A stretch of 64,000 nucleotides of DNA from Myxococcota bacterium (GTDB taxonomy: Bacteria > Myxococcota_A > UBA9160 > UBA4427), in the NCBI GenBank assembly GCA_029243605.1, contig JAQWRT010000024.1, forward strand, positions 1 through 64,000, written 5' to 3'. Each line of letters starts with the position of its first letter. Within the stretch, counting starts at the first letter, position 1. The translations under genes were made by a program, and so were the position numbers. Below the pieces are notes generated by a model. That model did no database searches. It was not told the DNA's origin and was given only the letters and a program-made list of their open reading frames with translations. Below, piece after piece: positions 26,792 through 36,151 of this stretch.

Positions 26792-27838
26792 CTAAAAAGC
26801 GTATTGAAGGCCCGAGGTCAGAACCCAGTCTGCTCCCAGTTGCGGCCCCTTCAGATTCTGGGTCACGGGAAGGCCGCCTTCAATGGAGATTCGGGCGCCC
26901 TTGAGCCAGCCCCCATTCACAAAGAAGTCGACACCGATCAGGGTATCGAGGCGCTCGCCCGCCTGCATCGACGGATCCTCAAGGGGAGAAATCGACGGAT
27001 CGAGTTGATCGTCAGCCCCGGTCGGATCGAACCATTGATCCCAACGAACCCGGAAGGATGTCTGGAGCCACGACGTCCAGCGTCGCCCCACCCAACCGCT
27101 GAAGGTGTATCTGTTCCCGAGCTTATACCCCTCGGAATTCGTCCCGGCTTCCAGAACCCCGCCGAGTTGCCCCCCCCAGAAGGTCCGCCGATAAAGGCCG
27201 TTATAAGTCAACCCTGGGCGAAGGGACAACGTGCCCGAGCCCAACTGCATGATATAGGGGAGACGCTGCAGGCTGCCCGGAACCAATCCGGACACCCCAC
27301 TCGGTGCTTCATCGGTCTCGTTGGTCGAGCCCGAAGGCAGGCTCAGCCCCAAGTTGAGGTGAATGCGGTGATTTTCATCGGCGAATACCTGATAGAGGCC
27401 ATTCAAAACAACATCTCCGAACCCGCGAACCGATGTCCGGTAACGCTGACCCGAGTCGACCACCAACTGATCGAGGCTCTTTTCGAGGAAGGGAACTGCG
27501 ACGAAAAGGGTCACCGCATCGGTGGGCTTCCAAGTCAACTCGATCACATGCGCGTAGGAACGGAAATTCTGCGGGACGAGCCCTCCCGGGTATTGAGCCT
27601 CGACCTGCGCCAGGGGAACTTTCGATTCTCCGTTGAGGAGCTTATTCCGATTCTCGATATGCAAGCGGTAGGAGATCTTGACGTCACCGCTGCTATGGAC
27701 CGACTCCCCGAAGACACCAATCGGCGGATGGGCAGAATCATTGGGGGCGGCATCCGCTGCCAAAGCCGACCCCGGAAAGGAAAGAAGCAAAACGAGCGCG
27801 ATCAGCGCTCCGACCATGGTGATCCTGGCCACAACCAT
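26792..27838 (-). CDS. Outer-membrane beta-barrel protein, transporter-like
   Basis: 348 residues from ATG 27838, which has a G-rich ribosome site (GGAGCGGGGAGCAGG). The signal peptide is ITMVGALIALVLLLSFPGSALA. The mature part consists of amphipathic strands with frequent aromatic and Gly residues (YRLHIENRN, VTLFVAVPFLEKSL, GDVVLNGLYQVF, NRYTFSGWVGRRW), and the last residue is Phe (SGLQYAF), the barrel-insertion signal. The pattern fits the family often annotated as putative outer-membrane transporter or phenol-degradation MetA-like, but no substrate is implied. It is encoded just upstream of msrA (10-base gap), so the two may be co-transcribed. Confidence 0.75.
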   Translation of the reverse strand: MVVARITMVGALIALVLLLSFPGSALAADAAPNDSAHPPIGVFGESVHSSGDVKISYRLHIENRNKLLNGESKVPLAQVEAQYPGGLVPQNFRSYAHVIELTWKPTDAVTLFVAVPFLEKSLDQLVVDSGQRYRTSVRGFGDVVLNGLYQVFADENHRIHLNLGLSLPSGSTNETDEAPSGVSGLVPGSLQRLPYIMQLGSGTLSLRPGLTYNGLYRRTFWGGQLGGVLEAGTNSEGYKLGNRYTFSGWVGRRWTSWLQTSFRVRWDQWFDPTGADDQLDPSISPLEDPSMQAGERLDTLIGVDFFVNGGWLKGARISIEGGLPVTQNLKGPQLGADWVLTSGLQYAF

Positions 27839-27965
27839 CAACCTGCTCCCCGCTCCCAATCGGATCCAGTTCTCCGGCTGGCCAATGCCAACCCCAAAAC
27901 CGCTCCTCTTCCGCGTGCACCCTGAGAAAATAGACAAAGCACGAAGCGAAGACCACGCAGCCCAG

Positions 27966-28694
27966 TCAGGGATCCAGCCCGCTCACATCCCATCGCGGCG
28001 GCGGCGCCTGGTTACAGGCGACGGCCATGCGATGATTCTCGGTGGGACGCAGGCGAAGATAATGACAAGCGCGCTCCCGCCCACCTGGATCCGCTTCTGC
28101 CCGACAATGGGCCCCTTCGGCGCCCTCCAGACTGAACTCCAGGCGATCAAGCGCGGATCGAATCCCCGTCCCCTCGGCCTTGAGATGCGCCTCCTTGAGC
28201 GTCCAGTAGTCGAGGAAGGCCGCGGGCTGCTCCGTCGAAGGCAATTCCTTCCAGCGTGTACGTTCGGAGGCCGAGAGCACCCGGTCGGCCAAATCAGAGT
28301 ATCGCCGGGACCCCAGGGTCGTTTCGACATCGATACCCACGTCTCTATCCCCGGCCACCACGCAAGCGACCAGCCCCCGGGTATGAGACAGGTTGAAATG
28401 CAGGCTTCGGTCCCAAGGGGAATTTACGATTCCAGGCTTTCCCATGGCATCGGGAGAAAAGCGCCAATCCCCGGGCTTGAGATCTGCGTAGAGCGAGAGC
28501 GTCCTGCGAAGGAGAGCATGGGCGCTGCAGAATTCGGCCTGGGCAGAGGCCGTCCGGCGCCCATATCGCCGACGTTCTTCGGCCGATAGGAGCGCGAAGT
28601 TTTCCTCGGCCCGCTCGGGGGATGCCGGCTCCGATGGCATATAACGGACGACAACCCAGCCCGGCGCCAGGGGGAGGGGCTCGGAGTTCGACAT
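27966..28694 (-). CDS. Sfp-type 4'-phosphopantetheinyl transferase
   Basis: 242 residues from ATG 28694; an in-frame extension to 28733 is less likely. The two family motifs are visible: VGIDVE (Mg-binding Asp and Glu) and WTLKEAHLKAEGTG (catalytic Lys). FNLSHTRGLVACVVAG precedes them, as in Sfp. It moves the phosphopantetheine arm of CoA onto carrier proteins. No polyketide, peptide synthetase or fatty-acid synthase gene is in the window, so its client lies elsewhere. Confidence 0.92.
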   Translation of the reverse strand: MSNSEPLPLAPGWVVVRYMPSEPASPERAEENFALLSAEERRRYGRRTASAQAEFCSAHALLRRTLSLYADLKPGDWRFSPDAMGKPGIVNSPWDRSLHFNLSHTRGLVACVVAGDRDVGIDVETTLGSRRYSDLADRVLSASERTRWKELPSTEQPAAFLDYWTLKEAHLKAEGTGIRSALDRLEFSLEGAEGAHCRAEADPGGRERACHYLRLRPTENHRMAVACNQAPPPRWDVSGLDP

Positions 28695-28877
28695 GACTTG
28701 ACCATAGCCCGGGCATCTCCGAGTGGAAATCACCCAGAGCGGACTCCCGTTTTTTCAGCCCCGGACAAGCCGGAAGAGCGGGCATTCGACGAACCAAAGT
28801 CGCGATTTTATTCGTGGCCTCGGAGCCAGTTCGGTTAACCTCTCACTTTCCAATTGAGAGTGGAGAGCGGTCAGAAA

Positions 28878-30056
28878 ATGGGCATGAGCTTCGCAGGCAA
28901 GACAGCGGTGGTGGGTATTGGCGCCACGGATTTCTCAAAAAATTCGGGACGTAGCACCCTGCGCCTGGCCGTAGAGTGCAGCGATGCCGCCATCCGGGAT
29001 GCCGGGCTCCGCCCGGAGCAGATCGATGGCATGGTTCTCTTTACCGTAGAGGACAACCACGAGATCGACGTGGCCCGAAATCTGGGAATCCCCGAACTGA
29101 CCCATTTCTCCCGGATCCACCACAGTGGCGGTGCCGCCTGCGGCACCCTTCACCAAGCCGCCATGGCGGTGGCGTCTGGTGCCTGTAACTACTGTCTTGT
29201 TTTTCGAGCTTTCAACGAACGCTCTGAAACCCGCTTCGGCGTGGGCGTCCAAAACCGTGCCCCGGCGCCGACACCCATGGAAGTGGATTTCGGCTGGAGC
29301 TCGCCCTTCGGCCTGCTGACCCCGGCATCCTGGGTCGCCATGTTCGCGCGGCGCTACATGCACGAGTTCGGAGCCACCAGCGAGGATTTCGGCCGTGTTG
29401 CGGTCGCCGATCGAAAGCACGCGGCCAACAACCCCAAGGCCCATTTCTACGAGAAACCCATCAGCCTGGAAGATCATCAGCAGAGCCGCTGGATCGTAAA
29501 ACCCTTGCATCTACTCGATTGCTGCCAGGAGAGCGACGGCGGCCAAGCCTTCGTCGTAACGACCCTCGAACGCGCATTGGACCTCCCCCAGCCCCCGGCC
29601 ATCATCGCCGCCGCCGCCCAGGGAAGCGCCGAAGACCAGCAGATGATGAAGAGCTACTACCGAGACGAGATCACGGATATTCCCGAGATGGGTCTCTGCG
29701 CGCGCCAACTCTGGCGCGACACGGGGCTCGGCCCAAGCGATATTCAGACGGCGATCCTATACGATCATTTCACCCCCCTCGTCCTACCCCAGCTCGAAGA
29801 ATTCGGCTTTTGTGCCCGGGGCGAAGCCGCGGATTTCATCCGAGATGGCAACATCGAGATCGGGGGCCGCCTGCCCATCAATACCAACGGCGGACAACTC
29901 GGCGAGGCCTACATTCACGGCATGAACGGGATCGCCGAGGGGGTAAGGCAAATTCGCGGGGACTCGGTCAACCCTGTGCCGGGCGCCCAGAACGTTCTGG
30001 TCACTGCGGGCACCGCGGTACCCACCAGCGCGTTGATCCTTTCCGGATCCCACTAG
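28878..30056 (+). CDS. Thiolase-like lipid-transfer protein (SCP-x/Ltp2 type)
   Basis: About 392 residues; ATG 28878 or the next ATG at 28884 can serve as start. It has a thiolase fold of the lipid-transfer/Ltp2 branch: VGIGATDFSKNSGRSTLRLAVE-type opening (17-40), IHHSGGAACGTLHQAAMAV where a true thiolase has its Cys loop, and the C-terminal INTNGGQLGEAYIHGMNGI. Ltp2-type enzymes are retro-aldolases that cleave the last C3 or C2 unit of steroid side chains together with a DUF35 partner. I see no DUF35 gene in this window, so the partner is elsewhere or the enzyme differs. It is followed by a secreted START-like protein. Confidence 0.85.
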   Translation: MGMSFAGKTAVVGIGATDFSKNSGRSTLRLAVECSDAAIRDAGLRPEQIDGMVLFTVEDNHEIDVARNLGIPELTHFSRIHHSGGAACGTLHQAAMAVASGACNYCLVFRAFNERSETRFGVGVQNRAPAPTPMEVDFGWSSPFGLLTPASWVAMFARRYMHEFGATSEDFGRVAVADRKHAANNPKAHFYEKPISLEDHQQSRWIVKPLHLLDCCQESDGGQAFVVTTLERALDLPQPPAIIAAAAQGSAEDQQMMKSYYRDEITDIPEMGLCARQLWRDTGLGPSDIQTAILYDHFTPLVLPQLEEFGFCARGEAADFIRDGNIEIGGRLPINTNGGQLGEAYIHGMNGIAEGVRQIRGDSVNPVPGAQNVLVTAGTAVPTSALILSGSH

Positions 30057-30073
30057 ATGCAGGCGCGCCGGCC

Positions 30074-30775
30074 ATGAGAGGGGCTGCTTGGCTCTTGGCC
30101 CTAATCTTTAGCCTCTCCCTCGCCGGGGTAAGTGCTGCCGCACGCCCCGACGCTCCGCACCCCCATCAGGGGGTCGTGCGCCCCTTCCAGGGCAAGCCCA
30201 AGATGGCGCCCCCCTCCGAGGCCCAACTCGAGTCCCTTTCCCGGGGCGAGGCGATCTTGGTGACCATCGAGGGAGAGGATGGCGGGCGAGGTATGGCCAT
30301 TCAAGATATCCAGGCCCCTCCCCAGGCGGTTTGGGATCGGATCGCCGCCTTTCGCAACTACCCCCAAATGGTCCCCTATGTCACGGAATGCGAGCCCTAT
30401 CTCGAGAACGGGAGCGATGTGCGCGTACGCTTCGTCCTCAAACTTTTCGCCTTTCGCTACGAGTACTATATCCGGCACGATTTCCGCCCCGAACGTGGCT
30501 ACGTCACTTGGACTCTCGACTATTCGAAAGAAAGTGACCTCGACGACTCCGTGGGTTATTGGGCCGTAGAAGAGCACCCCGAATATCCCGGTCATTCTCG
30601 GCTCTTCTACTCCATCGATATGCGAACCCGGGGCTGGATGCCCGGATTCGTCCGAAATATGGTCGCGCGCCAGGGGCTCAAATCTGCGACCGAATGGGTG
30701 AAGCGCGAGGCCGAAGCACTTCAGATCCCATCGGACGAAGTCGCCAACCCCAAAGTAGGAACTCCACTTGACTGA
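30074..30775 (+). CDS. Exported START/SRPBCC-domain protein
   Basis: 233 residues, ATG 30074. The signal peptide (WLLALIFSLSLAGVSAAA) is followed by a Pro-rich stretch and an SRPBCC (polyketide cyclase/START-like) domain: IQDIQAPPQAVWDRIAAFRNY, PYVTECEP, then RPERGYVTWTLDYSKESDL and a C-terminal helix VRNMVARQGLKSATEWVKREAE. Such domains make a hydrophobic pocket for lipids or aromatic ligands. Its place 17 bases after the Ltp-like gene suggests it handles the same or a related hydrophobic compound in the periplasm. Function unknown beyond that. Confidence 0.78.
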   Translation: MRGAAWLLALIFSLSLAGVSAAARPDAPHPHQGVVRPFQGKPKMAPPSEAQLESLSRGEAILVTIEGEDGGRGMAIQDIQAPPQAVWDRIAAFRNYPQMVPYVTECEPYLENGSDVRVRFVLKLFAFRYEYYIRHDFRPERGYVTWTLDYSKESDLDDSVGYWAVEEHPEYPGHSRLFYSIDMRTRGWMPGFVRNMVARQGLKSATEWVKREAEALQIPSDEVANPKVGTPLD

Positions 30776-31640
30776 TCCTGAAGAACCCCCCTTGGATGAG
30801 GCAGACGATCGTTCAACCGCCCCAGATGGCTCCAAGCTGCTCCCTTCCTTGGGCGTGCGCCAGCCCTGACCCGGCGCCACTGGCGGGTGCTTGGCCTGAT
30901 TGCCATCGTCAACCTCTTCGACCAATATGATCTCGGTCTCTTCGGCCTGGCCCTCAAACAGATTCAAGCCGAATTAATGATCCCCGAGGAACAACTCGGG
31001 GAACTTGGATCCATCGTACGCCTCGGCGCTTTGCCTGCCTTCTTCTTTGGCGTCATCGCCGATCGCTGGGGTCGGCGACGCGTATTGCTCTTCACCGTAG
31101 TCGCCTATACCGTACTCACCGGGGCCACGGCCTTTGCCCAGGATGCCACCACGTTCGTCATCCTGCAGTTCCTCGCGCGAACCTTTGCCGTAGCCGAGGT
31201 CATGCTCGCCTACGTAGTCATCACGGAAGAAATCGACCCCGAAAATCGCAGTTGGGGGATCGGTGCCCTGGGCGCCTGCGGACACGGGCTCGCACTTACA
31301 CTCTTTGCCTTGGTCGATGTCTTCTCTATGGGCTGGCGCTTCCTCTACCTGGTGGGCCTGATTCCCCTATCCATCGTGGCTTGGCTTCGCAGAAGCCTGC
31401 CCGAGACCCAGGAGTTCGAAGATCGAGAAAATACTGGGCCGGCCGAATCAACTCTCAGTGCCGTGTTTCGTCCTATTCTCAACCTGGCCCGGATGTACCC
31501 CGGGCGCCTCTTGGCCGTGGGGGCCGTCATCTTCTTCCTGCCCAACTTCGCCGAAAACGCCGCGGGCTTCTTCGGCCCGAAATACCTCCAGGAAGTCCAC
31601 GGCTGGTTGCCCTGGCACTACTCGATGATATCTCACCGGA
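30768..31640 (+). pseudogene. MFS transporter remnant, frameshifted and cut off
   Basis: The MFS sequence is clear from about 30850 (LTRRHWRVLGLIAIVNLFDQ), with FFFGVIADRWGRRRVLLFTV (the loop 2-3 motif), VITEEIDPENRSW and FLPNFAENAAGFFGPKYLQEV. It stops being MFS after HGWLPWHYSMIS near 31632. The frame then runs on through the antisense of the next gene to 31966. Roughly seven of twelve helices are left. At the 5' end the natural N-terminus (TTG 30768, TDPEEPPLDEADDRS) is in another frame, which closes at a TGA at 30867-30869. Two separate lesions argue for a dead gene. Confidence 0.75.
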
Positions 31641-31660
31641 GCTCGACTAAAGTCGTCGGG

Positions 31661-32635
31661 CTATTCGAGAGAGAGTGCGGCCTTACCGACCACCCGGCGA
31701 TCCATCAGGTCCCGGAGGGCTTGGCCAGCCTCTTCAAAGGGGTAGACCGTAGGGGGAACGGGCGTCAGAGCCCCGCTCTCCACCCGGTCTGCCAGATCCT
31801 GGAAGAGCGCGGCATTCGCCTCGCGGTTGCGCGAACCCCAGCCTCCCCAATCCACACCGACCACCTGGCACTGTTTCAAGAGAATCAAGTTCCACCGGAC
31901 CCGAGGGATTTCGCCTCCCGCGAAGCCGATGACCAGGTGGCGGCCACCCGGCGCCATAGCCCGTAGGGCCGGCTCGGAGAAATCGCCTCCCACCGGGTCA
32001 TAGACCACGTCGACCCCACCCCCGGAGAGTTCCTTAGCCCTGAGCTTCAGGTCCTCCTCGCTGTAGAGGATCACTTCGTCGGCGCCTTGCCTGCGGCAGG
32101 CCTCCAACTTCTCCGGGCTCGAAGCCGCGGCGATCACCCGAGCGCCCATATCCCGGGCGACATCGATGGCGGCGAGGCCGACACCGCCAGCGGCGCCGAG
32201 CACCAGGACGGTCTCCCCCCTTTTCAGCTCGGCCCGGTTTTTCAGGGCAAATTGAGCGGTGCAGTAGGCCTGATAGAAGCCAGACGCCTGGGGAAACGAG
32301 AGTTTCCCCGGCATGGGGATCAGCCGGGAGGCCGGCAGGAGAACCTGCTCGGCGAAGCCGTTGAGCCCCGGAGTGGCTATCACCGCATCCCCGGGCGAAA
32401 ACTCCTCGACGCCCTCCCCCACCGCGCGCACGACACCGGCCACTTCACCACCGGGCACGAAGGGCGGATCCGGGCGGATTTGATAGAGCCCCTGAACCAT
32501 CAAGGTATCGACGAAGTACACCCCGCAGGCCTTCACATCGACGAGCACATGCCCCGCCAAGGGAGCCAGATCCGGTCGGCTCTCAACCATCAGGTTCTCG
32601 GGGGCGCCCAACTCCGTGCAAGTAATTACTCTCAT
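31661..32635 (-). CDS. NADPH:quinone oxidoreductase-like MDR protein
   Basis: 324 residues from ATG 32635 with a perfect AGGAGG site; longer in-frame starts lack one. It is a medium-chain dehydrogenase/reductase without zinc ligands, of the quinone-oxidoreductase branch: DVKACGVYFVDTLMVQGLY, PFVPGGEVAGVVRAVGEGV, and the NADPH fold VLVLGAAGGVGLAAIDVAR. The family uses NADPH to reduce quinones or enones such as enoyl-CoA/enoyl-type double bonds. The gene stands alone and converges on the MFS remnant. Confidence 0.9.
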   Translation of the reverse strand: MRVITCTELGAPENLMVESRPDLAPLAGHVLVDVKACGVYFVDTLMVQGLYQIRPDPPFVPGGEVAGVVRAVGEGVEEFSPGDAVIATPGLNGFAEQVLLPASRLIPMPGKLSFPQASGFYQAYCTAQFALKNRAELKRGETVLVLGAAGGVGLAAIDVARDMGARVIAAASSPEKLEACRRQGADEVILYSEEDLKLRAKELSGGGVDVVYDPVGGDFSEPALRAMAPGGRHLVIGFAGGEIPRVRWNLILLKQCQVVGVDWGGWGSRNREANAALFQDLADRVESGALTPVPPTVYPFEEAGQALRDLMDRRVVGKAALSLE

Positions 32636-32819
32636 GCGACTTCCTCCTCGCTTCGAAACCAAGTCCGGCAGCCGGTCACTCGAGAGCCGCTTACCCGGCC
32701 CCTGAATAGCGAAGGCTAGAGAACGACGCCTCCTCGGCCTCGTTCCGCTTGTTAATCTTCTCCCCCGCTGCGACACTAGCCGCGCGGCCACTTTCGAAAG
32801 GGGCCTTGGGGAGCCAAAA

Positions 32820-34475
32820 ATGAACTGGGAACTCGGGCAGCACCCCAAATTCAGCGGTGTCGAAGGGCCGGTCCTCATCTGCGTTATGGACGGGGTAGGC
32901 ATCGGGCGCAATGACGAATCCGACGCAGTCTGGCTAGCTCGAACTCCCCATCTCGACCGGCTCCGGGAGCTGGCCCTGACCGCCCGCCTGACAGCTCACG
33001 GTAAGGCGGTGGGCATGCCGAACGACTCCGATATGGGGAATAGCGAGGTCGGACATAACGCCCTGGGCGCCGGACGAACCTTCGACCAAGGCGCAAAACT
33101 CGTGGCCAGAGCCGTCGCATCGGGGAGCCTTTTCGAAGGAGCCAGTTGGCGACAACTGACCGAGCGCGTGCGCGCATCGGGCCAACCCATGCACTTCATG
33201 GGCCTCCTTTCCGACGGCAACGTCCACAGCCATATCGACCATCTCTTCGCCATGGTTCGACGTTGCCACCTGGAGGGCATCGAAAAGGTCCGGATCCACG
33301 CACTTCTCGACGGGCGCGATGTGCCCGAGACCAGCGCTCTCGATTACATAGAGCCCCTGGAAAACCTACTCGCCGAAATCTCCCGCAGCCCCAACCGAGA
33401 CTACCGAGTGGCCTCCGGGGGCGGAAGAATGTTCATCACAATGGACCGCTACGAGGCCGATTGGCCCATGGTTGAACGTGGCTGGAAGACCCACGTCCTA
33501 GGCGAGGCTCGGGGCTTCGCCAGCGCCCGAGAAGCCATCGAAACCTATCGGAGTGAAGAACCCGGGCTGAGCGATCAGTGGCTGCCGCCCTTCGCGGTGG
33601 TGGAAAGCGACGGAAGCCCGATCGGAAAAATCCAGGACCACTCGGCGGTGGTCTTTTTCAACTTTCGCGGAGACCGAGCCATCGAGATCAGCCAGGCTTT
33701 CGAGAACGATGCCTTCAATCACTTCGATCGCGGAGCCAGGCCCGACACTCTCTACGCCGGCATGATGCAATACGATGGCGATCTCCTCTTGCCTTCGCGC
33801 TATCTCGTCGCTCCGCCCGAAATCGATCGAACCGTAGGAGAATATCTTGCGCGGAACCGAATCCCCCAATTGGCCATCAGCGAGACCCAAAAATTCGGCC
33901 ACGTGACGTATTTCTGGAATGGGAACCGCAGCGGCTATTTCGACGATCAATACGAAAACTACATCGAGGTTCCCAGTGATTCTCTGCCCTTCGATCAACG
34001 ACCTGAGATGAGGGCTGAGGAAATTACCGACGCACTCATCCGCGAAATCGGGACCGGACGCTATCGCCACGCCCGCATCAACTATGCGAATGGTGACATG
34101 GTGGGCCATACCGGGCACCTCGAGGCTTCGATTGCTGCGGTGGAGAGCGTCGACCACGAGATTGGGCGATTGATTCCTGTGGTGGAACAAATGCATGGAG
34201 CCATCATTGTCACCGCAGACCACGGAAATGCCGACTGTATGTTCGATGTGGACACGAAGACAGGCGAGGCCATACGAGACTCCACGGGGAAGATTGCGGC
34301 CAAGACCAGCCACACCCTCAACCCCGTCCCGCTGCATATATACGCGCCGGGCCAAGCACTCAGACTCACCGACGGCGCCGACGGTGCACCTCTCGCCCAT
34401 ATTCCCGCCACCCTGTTGCACCTCTTGGGACTCCAGGCGCCGGAAGACTACGAACCCTCGCTGATCGCAAGCTAA
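32820..34475 (+). CDS. gpmI: 2,3-bisphosphoglycerate-independent phosphoglycerate mutase
   Basis: 551 residues, ATG 32820. It carries the alkaline-phosphatase-fold metal sites: CVMDGVGIG at the N-terminus, the catalytic Ser in NDSDMGNSEVGHNALGAGR, HALLDGRDVPETSAL, NYANGDMVGHTG and TADHGNADCMFD near the C-terminus. It interconverts 3- and 2-phosphoglycerate with two Mn ions. At 551 residues it is a little longer than the usual 510-515. No other glycolytic gene is in the window; the TRAP genes start 12 bases downstream. Confidence 0.95.
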   Translation: MNWELGQHPKFSGVEGPVLICVMDGVGIGRNDESDAVWLARTPHLDRLRELALTARLTAHGKAVGMPNDSDMGNSEVGHNALGAGRTFDQGAKLVARAVASGSLFEGASWRQLTERVRASGQPMHFMGLLSDGNVHSHIDHLFAMVRRCHLEGIEKVRIHALLDGRDVPETSALDYIEPLENLLAEISRSPNRDYRVASGGGRMFITMDRYEADWPMVERGWKTHVLGEARGFASAREAIETYRSEEPGLSDQWLPPFAVVESDGSPIGKIQDHSAVVFFNFRGDRAIEISQAFENDAFNHFDRGARPDTLYAGMMQYDGDLLLPSRYLVAPPEIDRTVGEYLARNRIPQLAISETQKFGHVTYFWNGNRSGYFDDQYENYIEVPSDSLPFDQRPEMRAEEITDALIREIGTGRYRHARINYANGDMVGHTGHLEASIAAVESVDHEIGRLIPVVEQMHGAIIVTADHGNADCMFDVDTKTGEAIRDSTGKIAAKTSHTLNPVPLHIYAPGQALRLTDGADGAPLAHIPATLLHLLGLQAPEDYEPSLIAS

Positions 34476-34487
34476 GGGGAGCAAGCT

Positions 34488-35579
34488 ATGTCCAACCGTG
34501 CCGCCCTCGTCGCCGTATTCACCGCTTTCGCGGTGGGTCTGCTCGTCTCCCTCGCCGTCCGACCAGCACCCAAGGCCACCGGAGTCGAGCGGAGTCAGGG
34601 GATTTCCTCGATCCGCTGGAGGCTCCCCGTCGCTTTCGCGACGAACCTGCCCGCCCTGGGAGACAACTCGGTCTACGTCTCCGAACAGATCGAAGCCCTC
34701 TCCGGTGGGCGCTTTCGTGTCGAAATTTTTGAACCGGGCGAACTCGTCCCCGCCTTCAGCATCGTCGACGCCGTAGAAGAGAAGAAAGTGCCCGCTGGCT
34801 ATACCTGGCTCGGCTACGACCAAGGGAAATTGCCAGCCTCTGTCCTCTTCGGTGCCGTCCCCTTCGGACTCGAACCCTGGTCCTTCACCTCGTGGTGGTA
34901 CGAGGGAGGGGGCAGCGAACTCGCCGACGAAATCTATAGTGCCCAGGGGTTGCATATCCTTCTCTGCGGTCTGATCGGCCCAGAAACCGCTGGATGGTTT
35001 CGGGAACCCATCCGCTCACCCCAGGATTTCGAAGGCTTGAAAATCCGCTTCGCGGGACTTGGGGGCAAAGCGGTCCAGCGCCTGGGCGCCTCGGTGACTC
35101 TGCTGCCCGGGGGAGAAATCTTCCAGGCTCTAGAACGCGGCGCCCTCGATGCCACGGAGTTCTCGCTTCCCGTGGTCGACTCACAACTCGGTTTCAACCG
35201 CGTCGCCTCGTATAATTATTTCCCCGGTTGGCATCAACCTTTTACCGCCTTCCACATGGTCATCGGCCTCGACGAGTGGAACGGCCTCGGCGACTCGGAA
35301 AAAGCCATATTGGAGACCGCTTGTACCGCCGGGGTCACCCGGAATCTGGCCCGAGCCGAGGCCCTCCAAGGACCCGTTCTGGCGAAGTACGAGAGCCAGG
35401 GCATCACCACCGAGGTTCTCAGCCCGGAAATCCTGGACGCCCTCGCCGAAGCGAGCGATGCGGTTCTGGCTTCCGAGGCCCAGGCAGATCCCGACTTCGC
35501 CCGGGTACTCGCCTCCCAAAAAGCTTTTCAGCGGGACTACAACCGCTGGAAGAACATTGCCTACCCGGCGGTGCGATGA
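34488..35579 (+). CDS. TRAP transporter substrate-binding protein (DctP family)
   Basis: 363 residues. An N-terminal helix (about 4-25) serves as signal or anchor. The periplasmic binding fold has the DctP motifs RWRLPVAFATNLPA, SEQIEALSGGRFRVEIFEPGEL, and the selectivity region EPIRSPQDFEGLKIRFAG ending with the Arg that salt-bridges the substrate carboxylate. PVVDSQLGFNRVASYNYFPG is also characteristic. It binds an organic acid (or similar carboxylate) for uptake through the Q and M subunits encoded directly downstream. The particular acid is not predictable. Confidence 0.93.
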   Translation: MSNRAALVAVFTAFAVGLLVSLAVRPAPKATGVERSQGISSIRWRLPVAFATNLPALGDNSVYVSEQIEALSGGRFRVEIFEPGELVPAFSIVDAVEEKKVPAGYTWLGYDQGKLPASVLFGAVPFGLEPWSFTSWWYEGGGSELADEIYSAQGLHILLCGLIGPETAGWFREPIRSPQDFEGLKIRFAGLGGKAVQRLGASVTLLPGGEIFQALERGALDATEFSLPVVDSQLGFNRVASYNYFPGWHQPFTAFHMVIGLDEWNGLGDSEKAILETACTAGVTRNLARAEALQGPVLAKYESQGITTEVLSPEILDALAEASDAVLASEAQADPDFARVLASQKAFQRDYNRWKNIAYPAVR

Positions 35580-36148
35580 CCGACGAGGAACGGGAAGCGC
35601 CGGAATCACCCAGGAAGGGCGACCTTCCACATACCCGACTGTCGAAGCGAATCGATTCCTTCGTCGAGAAGAGTGGCCAGGCCCTTGCCTGGATCTGGCT
35701 GATCCTGCTCGCCGTGGTCATTCTCAATGTTGTACTCCGATACGTATTCGGTTCTGGCAGGGTTGAACTCGAAGAGGCCCAATGGCATCTCTACGCCATC
35801 GGTTTTCTGGCAGCTCTCGGGTACGGAGTTCAGAGCGACTCGCATATCCGGGTCGATGTCATCCATGAGAGACTCTCCCCCCGAATGCAGGCTTGGATCG
35901 ATCTCTACGGAATCCTCCTGCTCGCCCTGCCCTTCTGTGCGCTGGTTCTGATCTTCAGCGTCCCCTTTGTTTCCGAATCGTTCATTCGCGGAGAGGTCTC
36001 TTCCTCACCCGGCGGATTGCCGGGCCGCTTCCTCATCAAGGCCGCCCTACCCCTGGGGTTCGCGGGTCTCGCCCTGGCCTTTATCAGTCGCCTGCTTCGC
36101 GTGGGGCGCAGGCTCTTTGGTCCCGAAACACCGGAAGAAGGGGCCTGA
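35576..36148 (+). CDS. TRAP transporter small permease (DctQ family)
   Basis: 190 residues starting at ATG 35576, which overlaps the TGA of the binding-protein gene (ATGA). Four membrane helices: IWLILLAVVILNVVLRYVFG (ending in the family Arg-Tyr), the EEAQWHLYAIGFLAALGYG segment, WIDLYGILLLALPFCALVLI and a last one near 150-172. DSHIRVDVI is the usual loop motif. The protein joins the large permease to form the membrane complex. Confidence 0.92.
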   Translation: MTDEEREAPESPRKGDLPHTRLSKRIDSFVEKSGQALAWIWLILLAVVILNVVLRYVFGSGRVELEEAQWHLYAIGFLAALGYGVQSDSHIRVDVIHERLSPRMQAWIDLYGILLLALPFCALVLIFSVPFVSESFIRGEVSSSPGGLPGRFLIKAALPLGFAGLALAFISRLLRVGRRLFGPETPEEGA

Positions 36149-36151
36149 TCC

